Shown here in pieces: positions 53,460-64,000 of a stretch of 64,000 bases of DNA. The notes beneath the pieces were generated by a model that was given only the letters and a program-made list of their open reading frames with translations, was not told the DNA's origin and made no database searches. Where the stretch lies: positions 5,288,318 to 5,352,317 of the forward strand of contig OX578149.1 in assembly GCA_951213105.1 (NCBI GenBank), given 5' to 3'. The position numbers and the translations under genes were made by a program. Positions within the stretch are counted from its first letter, which is position 1. Every line of letters starts with the position of its first letter. The DNA is from Amaurobius ferox (taxonomy: Eukaryota; Arthropoda; Arachnida; Araneae; Amaurobiidae).

Positions 53460-54650
53460 GCCGGCCCTACGCGAACTCGCAGCTCAAATAGTTTAGTTTC
53501 AGAAATATTTTATGTCCAAAACAAAGTTTAAATCGAATAACCGTTTATTTCAGCTCATTTCCCAAATATTTCTCTACAAGTCTACCCAATTTTATATTTT
53601 TGTATGCTATAGCTTTTGCGGTAAGAAGCAGAGAAACTCTAGAATCGAGAAATGTGTCAAACAACTGCGGCGGCTTCAGCTATATTTTTAACACCTTACA
53701 ACACAGTTGAAAAGTGTTCATGACTTTGTCCATTCTGTCTGTCTGTCTATCCGTTCGCACGATCACTGCCGTAAAAATGACTTTAGCAAAATGAAAACTT
53801 AGTATGTTCTTGAAGCGGTCTGTGGGACGTATGAGAATGTCAATGAATAATATCGCCCAATTACTTTTAGGTGGAACCCGAGTTGAAAAAATGAAATATA
53901 TTGAACCCTATGGGACCTCATTTTTCAAACATTTTTTAAGCGGAGTTAATATTCACAAATCGCTTCGAAAATTTTAGGAAATATTCAAGTTATCACGTAA
54001 AATGTGTAAAAAATATCATCAAAATATGTAAGTAGTTATTAAATCAAAATTGAAATAATAAAAAGAGATCACGTGACTCATTGCAAAATAAAATAGGGCA
54101 CCCATTTTATTTTTCTCTTAGTGAAAACTGTGATTTTTAAGGAACGATTATATTTATATTGAGTGTTGCATCCGTCCTAAAACCGCTTTATTTTTGTGTA
54201 TTTACTGTGCCTCTATATTCCGCGCCAACAGAATGACACTATTTTTTAGTTTAAATGATCATCCAACTTTGATTATTTCTACAACGAAGCCTCATTTTAA
54301 TGGATGCAGAATGTAAACAAGTGATTGTAAGATGAGTTGTATAAGAATGGTTGAATTATTTTTCACGCAAAATTATTTAGCTCTGGAGTCTGTAATAAAA
54401 ATGATATGAATGAAATATTCATTCATTTTACGTAGAGAAGCAGACGATTTCATAACATTGCCTTTATTGATGAAGTTTTAAGTTTCCAAGCAAAATAAAT
54501 TATTGTAATACTGTGATCATTAAAAAAATATCACCACTGCATTTTAGAGTTGTCTAAATAAAATTTGAGTTGTAAAGTGTTTCGTAATTAACGCTTTATG
54601 CATGATGGATCTTTCTTGTTTTAATATAGAGAGATACGTTCTGCGTAAAC
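53460..54650 (+). repeat. Dispersed repeat F, forward copy
   Basis: Nearly the whole length is repeated as reverse complement at 62790-64000. Landmarks are TCTACAAGT.TACCCAATTT, TTTTTGTATGCTATAG.TTTTGCGG, AAACTC..GAA.CGAGAAATG.GTCAAAC, TCTGTCTGTCTGTC, CCCTATGGGACCTCATTTTTC, ACTTTGATTATTTCTACAAC, GTATAAGAATGGTTGAATTA and AATATAGAGAGATA at the right end. A 60-residue segment (SLNDHPTLIISTTKPHFNGC...) is readable in both copies, interrupted by a stop here. Confidence 0.85.
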
Positions 54651-55984
54651 TCTACTAACAAGAACAATGAAATGATACTTACAAAAATAAAACTTTAAGA
54701 ACATTGAATATGATTATTCCGAATTTCTCTCTCCATCTTTCCATAGAATCGCCTTATACACCTTCCGAAAAACAGAATCCAATAAACAAGAAGTGTATTA
54801 AAACACCCTTTATTATCTCGAATTACACTTTATGACGCTAATGTTTCGAACGACGTATGAATCTTGATCAACACTTTTCATTTCAACAACTAAAGGACGT
54901 TTCAAAGATGTCTTGGGATTCGAGTCCACTCTTTCTTTTAGGCCCATTTTGATTCCAATACATTATAAAATTAGATTAAAATAATGGCCCTGCATTACTG
55001 AGCGCCGTAACTTACAATTTTATTGTTGATGGCGCTTTGTAAACATCTTTTTTTTTTACTTTCCATAAATTTAAAGTAGAAGCGTTGTTTATATTAATTT
55101 CATCCGCTTAATTACTTAATTTCATTCTCCCCAAGCGGAAAAATTGTATTTATTTGTTGGAACGGCTCCAAAGTTTCTTTATTGCTGTTCAGTGCCTCTA
55201 ATGTACATAAAAAAAATCCGGTGTGGGAAACATTGGACGACCCCAACAGACTTAAATTATTTTTATTTCTTTCTTGTTTCATTTACATCCATTCGTTCAT
55301 TTTTATTAAATAGCACATAATAATGAAAAGGGCGTAAAATAACGCGTGAAATAAATTTTTATTCAAAGTGACATCAAATTTGCGGTTTAAGCAGTTTATT
55401 TCTTTCTTGGAGGATTTGGCCCGCTATATAACTCAATTCCGTACTAGGAAAATATATTGAGAACGGTTTACCTTAATACGATAGAAATCATCTCACGTCA
55501 TGTTGCATCAAAAACTTTATAAAAATACCGTTTTACGATTAAAGATATCTAATTTAAAAATTAGAAATATTTGTTATTTTTTTCTTCTAATAACTTTTCT
55601 AATGAGTATTTTTTCTAATAAAGATATTTCTACTTTAATTTAATTTTTTCATTTACTTTATCCCTATTTCGAATCTTTAATCTTAACTTCTATGCATCCA
55701 TGTAAAACAACTTAATAACCAATCTTGTACATACAGCTCAAACGGTTGCTGTGTCGGAAAATTTTCCGCTATGTTTTTCTGGAAAATTTTCCAACCTTCT
55801 TTTTTCTTTCTCCTTATTCATTTGAAAATGAAATGAATTAGGGAAAAGAAAAAACCTCTTTCCACACTGCTTTTTGAAAAGTAGACAACTTTACAAGAAG
55901 TCTAGAAGAATTTAGTTTTCTAATTTTGAGAAGGAAAGGGATTAATGCTTTATTTTAAAGAAAAGGAATAGACAAGAACTAGGA
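54651..55984. other. Unassigned AT-rich sequence
   Basis: No recognisable feature on either strand. Confidence 0.45.
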
Positions 55985-56147
55985 GGGAACATTCGAATTC
56001 GAGTTTTCGACGGGAGAGCGCGTTTCAGGTATTCCTGATTACGAATCGAACATTTTTGAGGTGATGTGTGTGTGTGTGTGTGAAAGTATGTGTGTGTGTG
56101 TGTGAAAGTATGTGTGTGTGTGTGTGAAAGTATGTGTGTGTGTGAAA

Positions 56148-56178
<31 letters not shown>

Positions 56179-56420
56179 AAAGTATATGCGTGTGAAAATG
56201 AGTGTGTGTGTGTGTGTGTGTGTGTCACTGAGTCTGTGGAGACGAGATCTCACGAAGGAATGGAGCGATTCGAATGAAATTTGGTACAAAATTTACAATC
56301 CGTGAGTACTGGAAGCCTATTGTTATTAAACACAATCGGATGTTCAGAACCCTACTAAATTTTCGAGTAAAATTTTGAAAAATCATCAAAACATCAAAAC
56401 CTTTAATAAAGTTACGCAAA
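55985..56420 (+). repeat. Dispersed repeat E, copy 2, with expanded GT minisatellite
   Basis: Co-linear with 29230-29560. At 56064-56224 the GT tract has become a compound array of (GT)n separated by GAAAGTA, giving a repeat of roughly 22-26 bp. The overlapping Thr-His-rich ORFs on the minus strand are artefacts of this tract. Confidence 0.85.
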
Positions 56421-56739
56421 TAGACATCCCTTATGTAATTTTTCCTTAGAAAGCGATTGACATAAACTTTAGAACGCTAACATGAACAGTTCTTGAGATA
56501 TGCATATTTTTCAAATAAATTTATCAAAAAATCCCATAAATTAAAAAAATATTAACTCTTGAGGAACATATTCACTTTTTATATGTAATATCATGCGATA
56601 AATTGGGTGACATCATTCTCGTGGGTCTAGCTCGTCCCATTCATGAGAAAAGATACTTTGAGTTATATTTTTATATTTGAACGCCAATAGTCATTTATCT
56701 GCTATAAGAATAACTTGTTTCGCCGTCCATAACACTTGA

Positions 56740-57000
56740 CGAGATTTTGGCGACGAATTTGGTGGGATATCGCCAATTTGGCGACTTTTTAAAATGTCGC
56801 CAAATTAACGGAAATTTCACCAAATGGATTAAAATGACGCTAAATCAATGAAAATGACGACTCATTGACGAAAATTCAATATCTTGGAAATAATATAAGC
56901 ATCAACTATAAGAATAACCTATTTTTTTTTTTACTGAAAAAGTAATAAGTTCATTGCATTATATTAGGAACGTCATGTGTTGCTCACATCAGATGTTTTT
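56740..57000 (-). repeat. Helitron-like family remnants with GTCGCCAAAT motifs
   Basis: Six or more diverged copies of a 20-25-bp motif near AAAATGTCGCCAAATTGACG at 56755-56870, as at 230-290 and 2490-2540. They are followed by the TTCATTGCATTATAT...CACATCAGATG block of family 2. Confidence 0.5.
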
Positions 57001-58039
57001 TAAGTTATAAGTAGTTTCTATTTTTTTTTATAATATTTTTATATCACAATAAATGAAACTGTTGCTTATGAGAATAAAACTTTCAAATCCTTCCTTGAAG
57101 AAAGTATAAGCATATAAAAGTTATATATTTAATAATCAGTATATTAGTTATGATTCAGAAAGAGTTTAACATTTTTTTATTTATATTTAATTTATTATTT
57201 CTTTTGTGAGAAGTTTATTATTTCTTTTTGAAGTAGTACTTTTTTTTTAATCTTTTTGGATACTTATGTTTGTAGTTTTACGCATTGAACAAAAACTTCG
57301 GATGTATATAATCCTAAACACGTTTGCTTGAATTTGTGACCTTAACGAGTTGCGAGCTTTTACCAGAAATTTTTGCAGAAGATATAAAACTTCACCATGG
57401 GTTGACGTGATTGACAGGGATGAAATGAAATTATATAACGGAAGTATCCTTGCACTGCTCAACACGGAACCCTATATGTAAATTGTTTAGGATTATATAC
57501 ATCCTTTAAGCTATGTTGTAAAATAATCTGTGTAAAAATATGTAAAAAATTAAATTTTAAATCCGTGCTATACGCCAGATTTAAAATTTAATTAAGCGCT
57601 AGTATGAGCTTATTGTTTACGGTTTTGCTCGCTCGCCTGGTGGACGGCAAACGTCCCATCCAAACATTTCGTAGTCGATCACTTCATCGTTTGGGGTCCA
57701 ATCCGAACGAAATAAACTGCATTCTATTAATCTATCAAAAGTGTTTAATTAATAAAAATTTAAATAATCAAGAAAAGTTGCAGAAGAAAAAATGTCGAAA
57801 CCTTGCCCTGGATACTTTGTACCATTGTCACAGGCAACACACATCCACTAAGAACTAGGGGAGACTGCCCATTGCTCGCTACGCTTTGCCAACCCTCTTC
57901 GGGAGGCTTCGCTTTCTACTCGCTGCTCTAGCAGAGCTCGCTTCATACCTATCTCTCCTAAAAATTTCTACTTTCAAGAAACTCTTTTACTATCCCTCCA
58001 TGTTTTCCGCAAGGGGTAAAAACAGGGATTTTTCTTAGC
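57001..58039. other. Unassigned sequence with two perfect inverted repeats
   Basis: GGATGTATATAATCCTAAAC at 57300-57319 is the exact reverse complement of 57485-57504. A 16-bp perfect stem lies at 57548-57563/57578-57593 with a 14-nt loop. 57640-57700 and 57860-57950 have higher GC content, and the latter has clustered TCGCT motifs. No gene is identified. Confidence 0.5.
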
Positions 58040-58625
58040 CCAGGGGTCCAAAAACTGAATTCCTTGATCCTGAGCTATTTCATGCCAAACTAAAGTCTAA
58101 ATCGATAAACGATTTATTTCATCATCTTACCCTAATATTTTTCTATAAATGTACCTAATTTCATATTTTTGTATGCTGCAATGTTTGCGGTATGAGACAG
58201 AGGAATCGCTAGACGTGCCGATGCAAAAAAAAAATGTCACTTCAGAAGTGCATAAAAAGTAAAATATCTCAAAAACTAAATCAAAATTAAAAAAAGGACT
58301 CCGTTTTGCAAAAATTCACTCGTGTAGGTACTTGCCTGCAAAAATTCATGGTCTTGTTTATTATTAGTCTATCCAAGACGCGAACTCACAACTCAAATCT
58401 TCTGTCTTTGATTTTAACATTAACTATTTCTTAAACTGAAATATACATATATGTAAAAAACAGTTTATTTTAGCGTATTTCCCGAAGCTTTTTCTACAAG
58501 TGTACCCAATTTCATGCTATTATATGCAAAAGTTTTTGCGGTACGAAGCAAAGAATCTCGAGAAACGAGAAATTTGTGAAACAGCGGCGGCGGCAGCGGC
58601 AGCTACTTTCTCTTAATATAGAGAT
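58040..58625 (+). repeat. Two truncated copies of dispersed repeat F
   Basis: 58050-58215 and 58375-58625 each match the left part of 53460-53700 (TTTTTCTA.AA.TGTACC, TTTTTGTATGCTGCAA.GTTTGCGGTA). The second ends with AGCGGCGGCGGCAGCGGCAG and then the terminal TCTTAATATAGAGATA, so its middle about 900 bp is deleted. Confidence 0.78.
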
Positions 58626-59369
58626 AAAACGAACTAAAATTCATAAAACGATATATTTTTTTCTGCACTTTGGTATGCTTTATGATTTACGTGTAATTAC
58701 TTTAACACTATGAAAGAAGAATGTATGAGGAAGTGGATGGGAGACGTATCTGTCCGATATTTTTCTCATCCATTAGTGACATTAAAATTCTACTAATCAT
58801 TCGTATATACTCTTAAAAAGCCGAGTAATATTTTACTGAAAAAACTTAACCTATTTTTCCAAGACACGGGCAAGTTTTGACGACTGTCTGCGCATTCATT
58901 ATTCCCGGCGCAATTAGGAACGCATTACAATGTATTTAAAGCTGCTTCCGAATGAGCTTTTCTTTTGATAATTGGATTTCAGAGACTCGCCCGTGACAAA
59001 AATGCTGAAAATGGCAATAATCGGAAGGTTAATGAGATTTTAACGCTCCTGTTCAATTCGGATGCGAGAGAGAGAGAAATGAGTTCAAAAAAACACCCCA
59101 GGTAATGTGTTGCAAACACTTTATCAAGAAAAGGAAGGAATGAGTAAATGAGGGTATTGTAAAGTAACAGATTTTATGCTCGAGGAACTTATCCTTCCTT
59201 ATGGAAAGGCAGATTCAAAAGGGGAGTTTTTTAAGTATTTCAAAACAACCAAACGCCCTTATCGCTACATATAATTGTCTTATGTATGACGTGTTTTTGT
59301 CTTTCCAGACCGTACAGAAGCCCACCCGGGGACCTAGAAGGTTGAATTTTTGCACATTTGCTTGAAACA
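58626..59369. other. Mostly unique sequence; candidate conserved non-coding block 58860-59060
   Basis: This block has balanced composition, no repeat partner and no ORF, e.g. around TTATTCCCGGCGCAATTAGG. It stands out against the AT-rich neighbourhood and could be a regulatory element of the surrounding gene. Inference only. Confidence 0.35.
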
Positions 59370-59492
59370 GAAATTAACATCTGTTTGAAATAGAAACTCG
59401 CTTTTTCCAATGGTGTTAATATAGCAACTCTGTGATAATATTTCTACCTTGTAATTATATAGGTCGATAAGGAAACAATTTGTGTAAAAACT

Positions 59493-60014
59493 GCGCTTCT
59501 TTTTCTGCTCACATCTCGAGCGTTTGTGCCAGAGCTTACAGGAAACTGGGTTATATCAAGAGGATTACGCGGGATTTTACTAATATGGATACCATCAGCG
59601 TTCTTTTTAATGCCTCGGTCAGGTCTGGGCTTGCGTATGAGTCGGTGGTTTGGAAGCCTTTTCAGACTGTGTATGTTAATAGTACTGAAATTATACAAAA
59701 TAAATTTTTGAGATATCTCTATTACAAGAAATCTGGTGTGTTCTGCTACTCCCTGTCTACTGCTTTGATTCGTGATATGTTTGTTGTGAATAGCTTACGT
59801 GTTAGAAAAAGTTTTATTTTGTCTTTTTTTTATGGGTCTCCTAGGTGGTAGGGTTGACTGTTCTTTGCTTCTGAGTGGAATTGGTTTTCGTGTTCCCAGT
59901 TTTAATTCTTGGGATAAAAGTTTGTTTGCTGAGAGGATTTTAGAACTGGTGTTGAGAATCAATGTGCAGTCAATAATTTCTGTAGGCCCTACAATAGCTT
60001 GCCTGTTGACTTAG
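59493..60014 (+). pseudogene. C-terminal part of a non-LTR reverse transcriptase
   Basis: FSAHISSVCARAYRKLGYIK, RITRDFTN, LFNASVRSGLAYESVVWKPF, NSTEIIQNKFLRYLYYKKSG and RDMFVVNSLRVRKSFILSFF are the usual post-palm (thumb and connector) pattern of the Jockey/CR1 group: H....A...LGFI.R..R, LVRS.LEY.S.VW.P, IE.IQ.KFLR. One frameshift near 59845 leads to LLGGRVDCSLLLSGIGFRVP and the stop at about 60014. The catalytic palm is absent. Confidence 0.82.
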
Positions 60015-60205
60015 ATATATTTTTTCTTCTTTAACTATATTTAAAAATCATTTATTATAATTTATTGTGTCTCTATGTTTTTATTTTATTATTTTTTCTA
60101 TCTGTATGGTTCGGGATTTTACTCTGTGTATTATTTTCCGGCTGTCACTGGGATTGCTCCTGTAGCATGTTTCTTATAAATAAAATAAATGAATAAATGA
60201 ATAAA
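59493..60205 (+). mobile_element. 5'-truncated LINE inserted in the left arm
   Basis: The homologous right arm reads continuously across this position, so these roughly 713 bp are an insertion. It encodes the last part of a Jockey/CR1-type RT, then a 3' UTR with TTTTCCGGCTGTCACTGGG, and ends in a simple-sequence tail ATAAATAAAATAAATGAATA. No obvious target-site duplication is seen. Confidence 0.82.
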
Positions 60206-60235
60206 AATAATCGTGTTAAAACAAAAAACAAAAAA

Positions 60236-60507
60236 ATTAATTCGAATTTCGAAACAATTTCGCCAAGGCGCACGTCCCTTATTTAAGTACCTGTGTCAAT
60301 CATACCTTAGCATTAGATACACCGCAATACTGCAAAGAAAGGAACAGACATTGTACGAGTCTGAATATAAATGATGCTAGGTACCTTACACTGAAGCAGT
60401 CATTACTTGAATCCATTGAGTTTCCCACACAGGAAAGAATTAAAGAACTTCTTGAAATATGTGTCGACGGAGCAAACAAAAATGTATGGCACATTAGAAA
60501 CGTTACC
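60236..60507 (+). pseudogene. Unknown protein C-terminus, left-arm copy
   Basis: It is alignable codon by codon with the right-arm copy: KYLCQSY, IRYTAILQRKEQTLYESE, then a 1-base frame disruption, NDARYLTLKQSLLESIEF, QERIKELLEICVDGANKN and VWHIRNVT before a stop. Most differences from the other copy are conservative, so the ancestor was probably a real protein. I do not recognise the family. Confidence 0.55.
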
Positions 60508-61926
60508 TAACTTTAAATGTCGAAGTGTTGCGTCGGTATAAAAGACCATTGAAATACATTTTTAGAGAAATTGAACTGAAAACTAGAACTTATCTCACCT
60601 ATGTATAAAACTAATAATCATAGAAGCAAATGTTGAATTTTGGTACAGAACCTAACGAAACCGCATTTTCGATTGTCCCACCGTGAATGGAGATAACGGG
60701 GATTTCGATAAATCTCTTCACACCCTCCAGAGCCCCTACGTTCACCTAAATGGATGACTACTTCCCCGGAGTGATAAAATGTCTTAGAACGGAGGGGGGG
60801 GGGGGCAGAAGAATTATGCGAAGGAAATGAATGCGAAGTGTATTTCTATATTAAATTTATTTATTGCGGTCAAAAAACAACATTTGTTTCTTTGGTGAAG
60901 CGCAGTCCGCAGTAAAATTAAAAGTTATTTTTTCTGAACGATCCGAATATTATTTAATCATATTTTATAATAGTAGGGAGCTGAGCCATGCCGTAAAATG
61001 CTACGCATGTAGAGTAAAGTAAGCATGCTCACGTTTTGGAAATCTTCTGATTTTATTCTTCAGGGCGAACAAATCTAGACATGAACACCCAAATAATAGC
61101 TTGATCATGCCGCCAAACAGAAATTAAATAAACGAAAGAACCCGATGAACATAGCGCCACCTAATATGGAAAACCCAGGCCACTCGACTCACCCTAGGGT
61201 ATAAGCAGTTAGTTGAGTAACCGGAGCGCCACCTACTGTGTCAAAAGGTAAGTAAAATGAGAAAAATAAATAAATATTCAGTGGAAATGGGGAAATGAAC
61301 TTAAGAAGCAAAAGAGAAGTAAAATGAGAAAAATAAATAAAAATTCAGGGGAAATGAACTTAAGAAGCAAACAAACAGAAATAACTAAAATACAGAATGT
61401 TTAAATTCGACACACAAAGCATAAAAAGGACGAAGCAGAGAAACAAAAAAATATAGACAGAGTCATGCCATATCTCGGAGAAATGATATGCCATTAGCAC
61501 ATTATTAACCAGATTAATAATTTTTTTTTATTGCTATCATTTTTTACCGATATTACACCTTATATTCGTGATCCAGTTCATTCTTGATGTTGCGCAAAAT
61601 CACCTTTGGAGTCAAATTTCAAGACATTCTTAAAATTCATCTGCTAGTTATACGAAAAGTCGTGTCTTATAATTCGTTTGAAACATAATAGGAGCTGAAG
61701 TCTAAATAATGAAAACGCTTTTCATAAAAGTGCTTATTGGATTCTGTTTGGCGGAAGCTGACTGGAGTTTTGATCATTCTTAACAGGATTAAAAACGAGG
61801 ACGTCTATCTTAAGAATGTTTAATAGTCTTATACTTAGGTGAGAAAAGTCCTATTTTTCAGTTCAATGTCTCTAAAAATATATTTTAATGGTCTTTTATA
61901 CAAAAGCGACATCTCAATATTGAAAG

Positions 61927-62205
61927 TTAGGTCACGGCACTAATGTGCCATACATATTTTTTTTTTGTACCGTCGGCAAATATTCCAAGAAGTTCTTTAA
62001 TTTTTTCCTGCATGGAAAACTTAATGGATTTAAGTAATGACGGCTTCAATGTAAGGCACCTAGCATCATTTTTTTCAGAATTGTACAATGTCTGTTCCTT
62101 TCTTTGCAGTATTGCAGTGTATCTTATGTTAGAGTATGATTGACACAGGTACTTCAAAGCAAGGGACGACGCGTCTTGGCGAGATTTTTCGAAATTCGAG
62201 TTCAC
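61927..62205 (-). pseudogene. Unknown protein C-terminus, right-arm copy (open frame)
   Basis: 92 codons without a stop: SRQDASSLALKYLCQSYSNI, RYTAILQRKEQTLYNSEKND, ARCLTLKPSLLKSIKFSMQE and KIKELLGIFADGTKKKYVWH ISAVT, then a stop. It pairs with 60236-60507 in the other arm. No start or upstream domain was found within the arm. Possible sources are the C-terminus of a transposase or of an unidentified host-derived repeat. Confidence 0.55.
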
Positions 62206-62360
62206 TTTTTTAGTTGTTTTTTATTTTAGCACGATTATGTGCAATTTCTACACAAGTAGGTTCCTTATCGACCTATATTATTACAAAGTAGACATATTAT
62301 TATAGATTTGCTATATTAACACCATCAAAAAGAGCGAATTTCTGTTTCAAACAAATGTTA

Positions 62361-62789
62361 AACGAAATCGAAACAATATAAATATATAATTTTGGTGCGT
62401 CAAAGACGTCATTTATCGAGATAGTAGGCTCCCTAGATAGGCTCGTAGAATTTCCATTTTCACACCATAGGTGCAGCGGTATTTATTATTGTTGATGTTA
62501 TAAGCGGGCGTATTGTTAAAGTGGTCTTGGGTTTTCGAAAATTCCCTATGAGTTGCGATGTACGAAATCTAAAGAACGCTTTAATAATACGCCCATTTAT
62601 AATAACCACAACAACAAAATAAATCTCTCTTAATCAAAAGTTTGCATCTTTACTCTCGGTCAATGTCGGGTACACAATTTTTAAAATATATATATACAGC
62701 AGCCTTAATATATTTTGATAGAAATCGCTTCCGAAAGACTTTATATAACTATGCAACATGTCTCTATCCCTCCCTATAGTTTTTCGCTA
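62361..62789. other. Unassigned AT-rich sequence
   Basis: No recognisable feature beyond a short internal ATTATTGTTGATGTTATAAG / TTATAATAACCACAACAAC imperfect inverted pair at about 62485-62615. Confidence 0.45.
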
Positions 62790-64000
62790 TCTCTCTATAT
62801 TAAAAACAAGAAAGATCATGCATAAATTAATGATTATGGAACACGTTGCAACTGAAATGCAATTTTATTTAAACATTTAAAATTCAGCGGCATTCAGCGG
62901 TCATGTTTTTTTAATTATCACAGAACTGCAATACTTTATTTTACTTGAAAACTTAAGACTTCATCGGAAAAAATGAACTTTATTCAAATGACGTTTTCGA
63001 ACTATAAATTGTCTGCCCTCTACTTAAAAGTAGTGAATAATACACTTTTGTTCCATTCATACACCTTTATTCCAGACTCCAGAGTTCAATAATTTTGATT
63101 GAAAATAATTCAGCCATTCTTATACAACTCATCTTACAACCACTTGTTTGCATTCTGCATCCATTAAAACGAGGCTTCGTTGTAGAAATAATCAAAGTTG
63201 GATGATCATTTAAACTCAAATTCGTTGGCGCAGATGCATAGAAAATAAGCAAAAATTAAGCGGTTTTAGGACGGATGCAACACTCAATATAAATTTAAAA
63301 GAAATTTAACAATCATGATTTTAACTCTGGGAAAAAAGATGGATGCTTTATTTTATTTTAAAATGGATCACGTCATCTCTCCATATAATATGGGTGTCAT
63401 TATTTTAATTTTTATTTGAAACACTGCCGAACCTATTTTGCTCAATTTTTTTTTATATATTTTATGGGATAATTTGAATATTTCTTAAGCACTTCAAAAC
63501 AATTTGTGAATTTTAACGTCTCTTAAAAAATGTTTGAAAAATGAGGTCCCATAGGATTCAATGTAATTCACTTTTTCAACCCGTGTTCAATCCGAAACTG
63601 ATTGGACGTTATTTACATTCCCATATGTTCCACAAACCGTCTAAACAACATACTAAAATTCCATTTTAAAGTCATTTTTACGGCAGTTATCATGCAAACG
63701 GACAGACAGACAGAATGACCCAAGTCATAAACACTTTTTAACTATGTTAAGATTTAAATAGTTACACTGTTTGACACATTTCACGTTTCTCGAGTTTCTC
63801 TGCCTGATATCCCAAAAACTATAGCAAGGGAAATTATAAAATTGGATACATTTAGAGAGAAATGTTGAGGTCAGTGTTTAATGTCAAAATCAAAGACAGA
63901 ATATTTCAGTTACTTGTATCTTGAGGTCTTTCTGTCGTATAAACTCTATACTTTTTATGCAAGGGATAGGATCGAGGTGAGCAAAATAAAATATGTGGTT
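62790..64000 (-). repeat. Dispersed repeat F, reverse copy (runs off the window)
   Basis: Reverse complement of 53460-54650 with scattered substitutions. It starts at TCTCTATATTAAAAACAAGA, matching the right end of the forward copy. The 63067-63252 frame (SLNDHPTLIISTTKPRFNGC) is open here but carries a stop in the forward copy. Confidence 0.85.

Larger units (their letters stand above)
59370..62360. mobile_element. Large inverted-repeat element with about 570-bp arms
   Basis: The left arm (59370-59492 plus 60206-60635) is mirrored by the right arm (61820-62360). Matched blocks are ATGGTGTTAATATAGCAA, TATAGGTCGATAAGGAA, AATCGTG(T/C)TAAAA, TACCTGTGTCAATCATAC, GCAATACTGCAAAGAAAGGA, AAAGAACTTCTTG.AATA, GTATGGCACATTAG and TATAAAAGACCATT. 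The inner spacer is about 1.2 kb. The left arm is interrupted by a LINE. Each arm carries the end of the same protein frame. No transposase is recognised and no TSD was defined, so two inverted copies of one element are the alternative. Confidence 0.8.

Noticed and set aside
55942..56289. Thr-His repeat protein
   Set aside because: It is a translation of the GT microsatellite.
59290..59335. Possible exon after a CTTTCCAG acceptor at about 59310
   Set aside because: The short open stretch has no match to the continuation expected for a Beat-type Ig domain, and no donor is convincing.

Overview
This is arthropod-type nuclear DNA, most likely from an arachnid (probably a spider). It is AT-rich, has no prokaryotic gene organisation, and is packed with degenerate transposons, SINEs, satellites and microsatellites. 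The arachnid assignment is an inference from the mix of transposon families and from one recognisable host exon. No sequence search was possible.

Host gene: the only host coding sequence I can defend is one 134-bp exon at 36486-36619 (+). It has a clean AG acceptor and GTGAGT donor and encodes the start of an immunoglobulin domain of the beaten path (beat) type. No other exon of that gene is recognisable, so much of the window is probably a very large intron, or introns plus flanking DNA.

Layout: 1-3.4 kb holds Helitron-like copies with a terminal hairpin and CTAG end. 5.0-5.7 kb holds a complete 5S-rRNA-headed SINE with target-site duplications (TSDs) and a short related retroposon tail. 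8-13.6 kb holds degenerate tandem arrays. 14.3-15.0 kb is an internally deleted long-TIR DNA transposon. 15.1-17.6 kb is a fold-back element. 17.9-19.5 kb has a 55-bp array and an old duplication. 20.0-22.7 kb has a Tc1-type HTH remnant, a 5'-truncated LINE and a Helitron-like copy. 25.7-27.2 kb has a Penelope-like reverse transcriptase, a SINE fragment and a gag-like remnant. 30.2 kb has a tRNA-headed SINE. 33.2-35.1 kb is a 27-bp minisatellite containing a 582-bp segmental duplication. 37.1-40.1 kb has two Tc1 elements. 40.6-41.7 kb is an R1-type LINE. 43.7-45.9 kb is a repeat split by a 1353-bp retroposon with an 11-bp TSD. 47.0-47.9 kb is the sister copy of the 14.3-kb transposon. 50.8-52.9 kb is a LINE with RT and RNase H. 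53.4-64.0 kb is dominated by inverted repeat pairs, one carrying a LINE insertion.

Most interesting signal: at least seven retroposon sequences share a 3' terminal module that reads CCGGCC...GGTCTGGGT. The module is attached to three quite different bodies: a 5S rRNA head, a tRNA-like head, and a pyrimidine-rich 1.35-kb body made of dimeric repeats. In the two main tail types its outer arms form the same hairpin with different bases, including three paired (compensatory) substitutions. That pattern suggests a conserved RNA structure, perhaps the recognition site of one LINE reverse transcriptase. Whether the family is already in a repeat library could not be checked.
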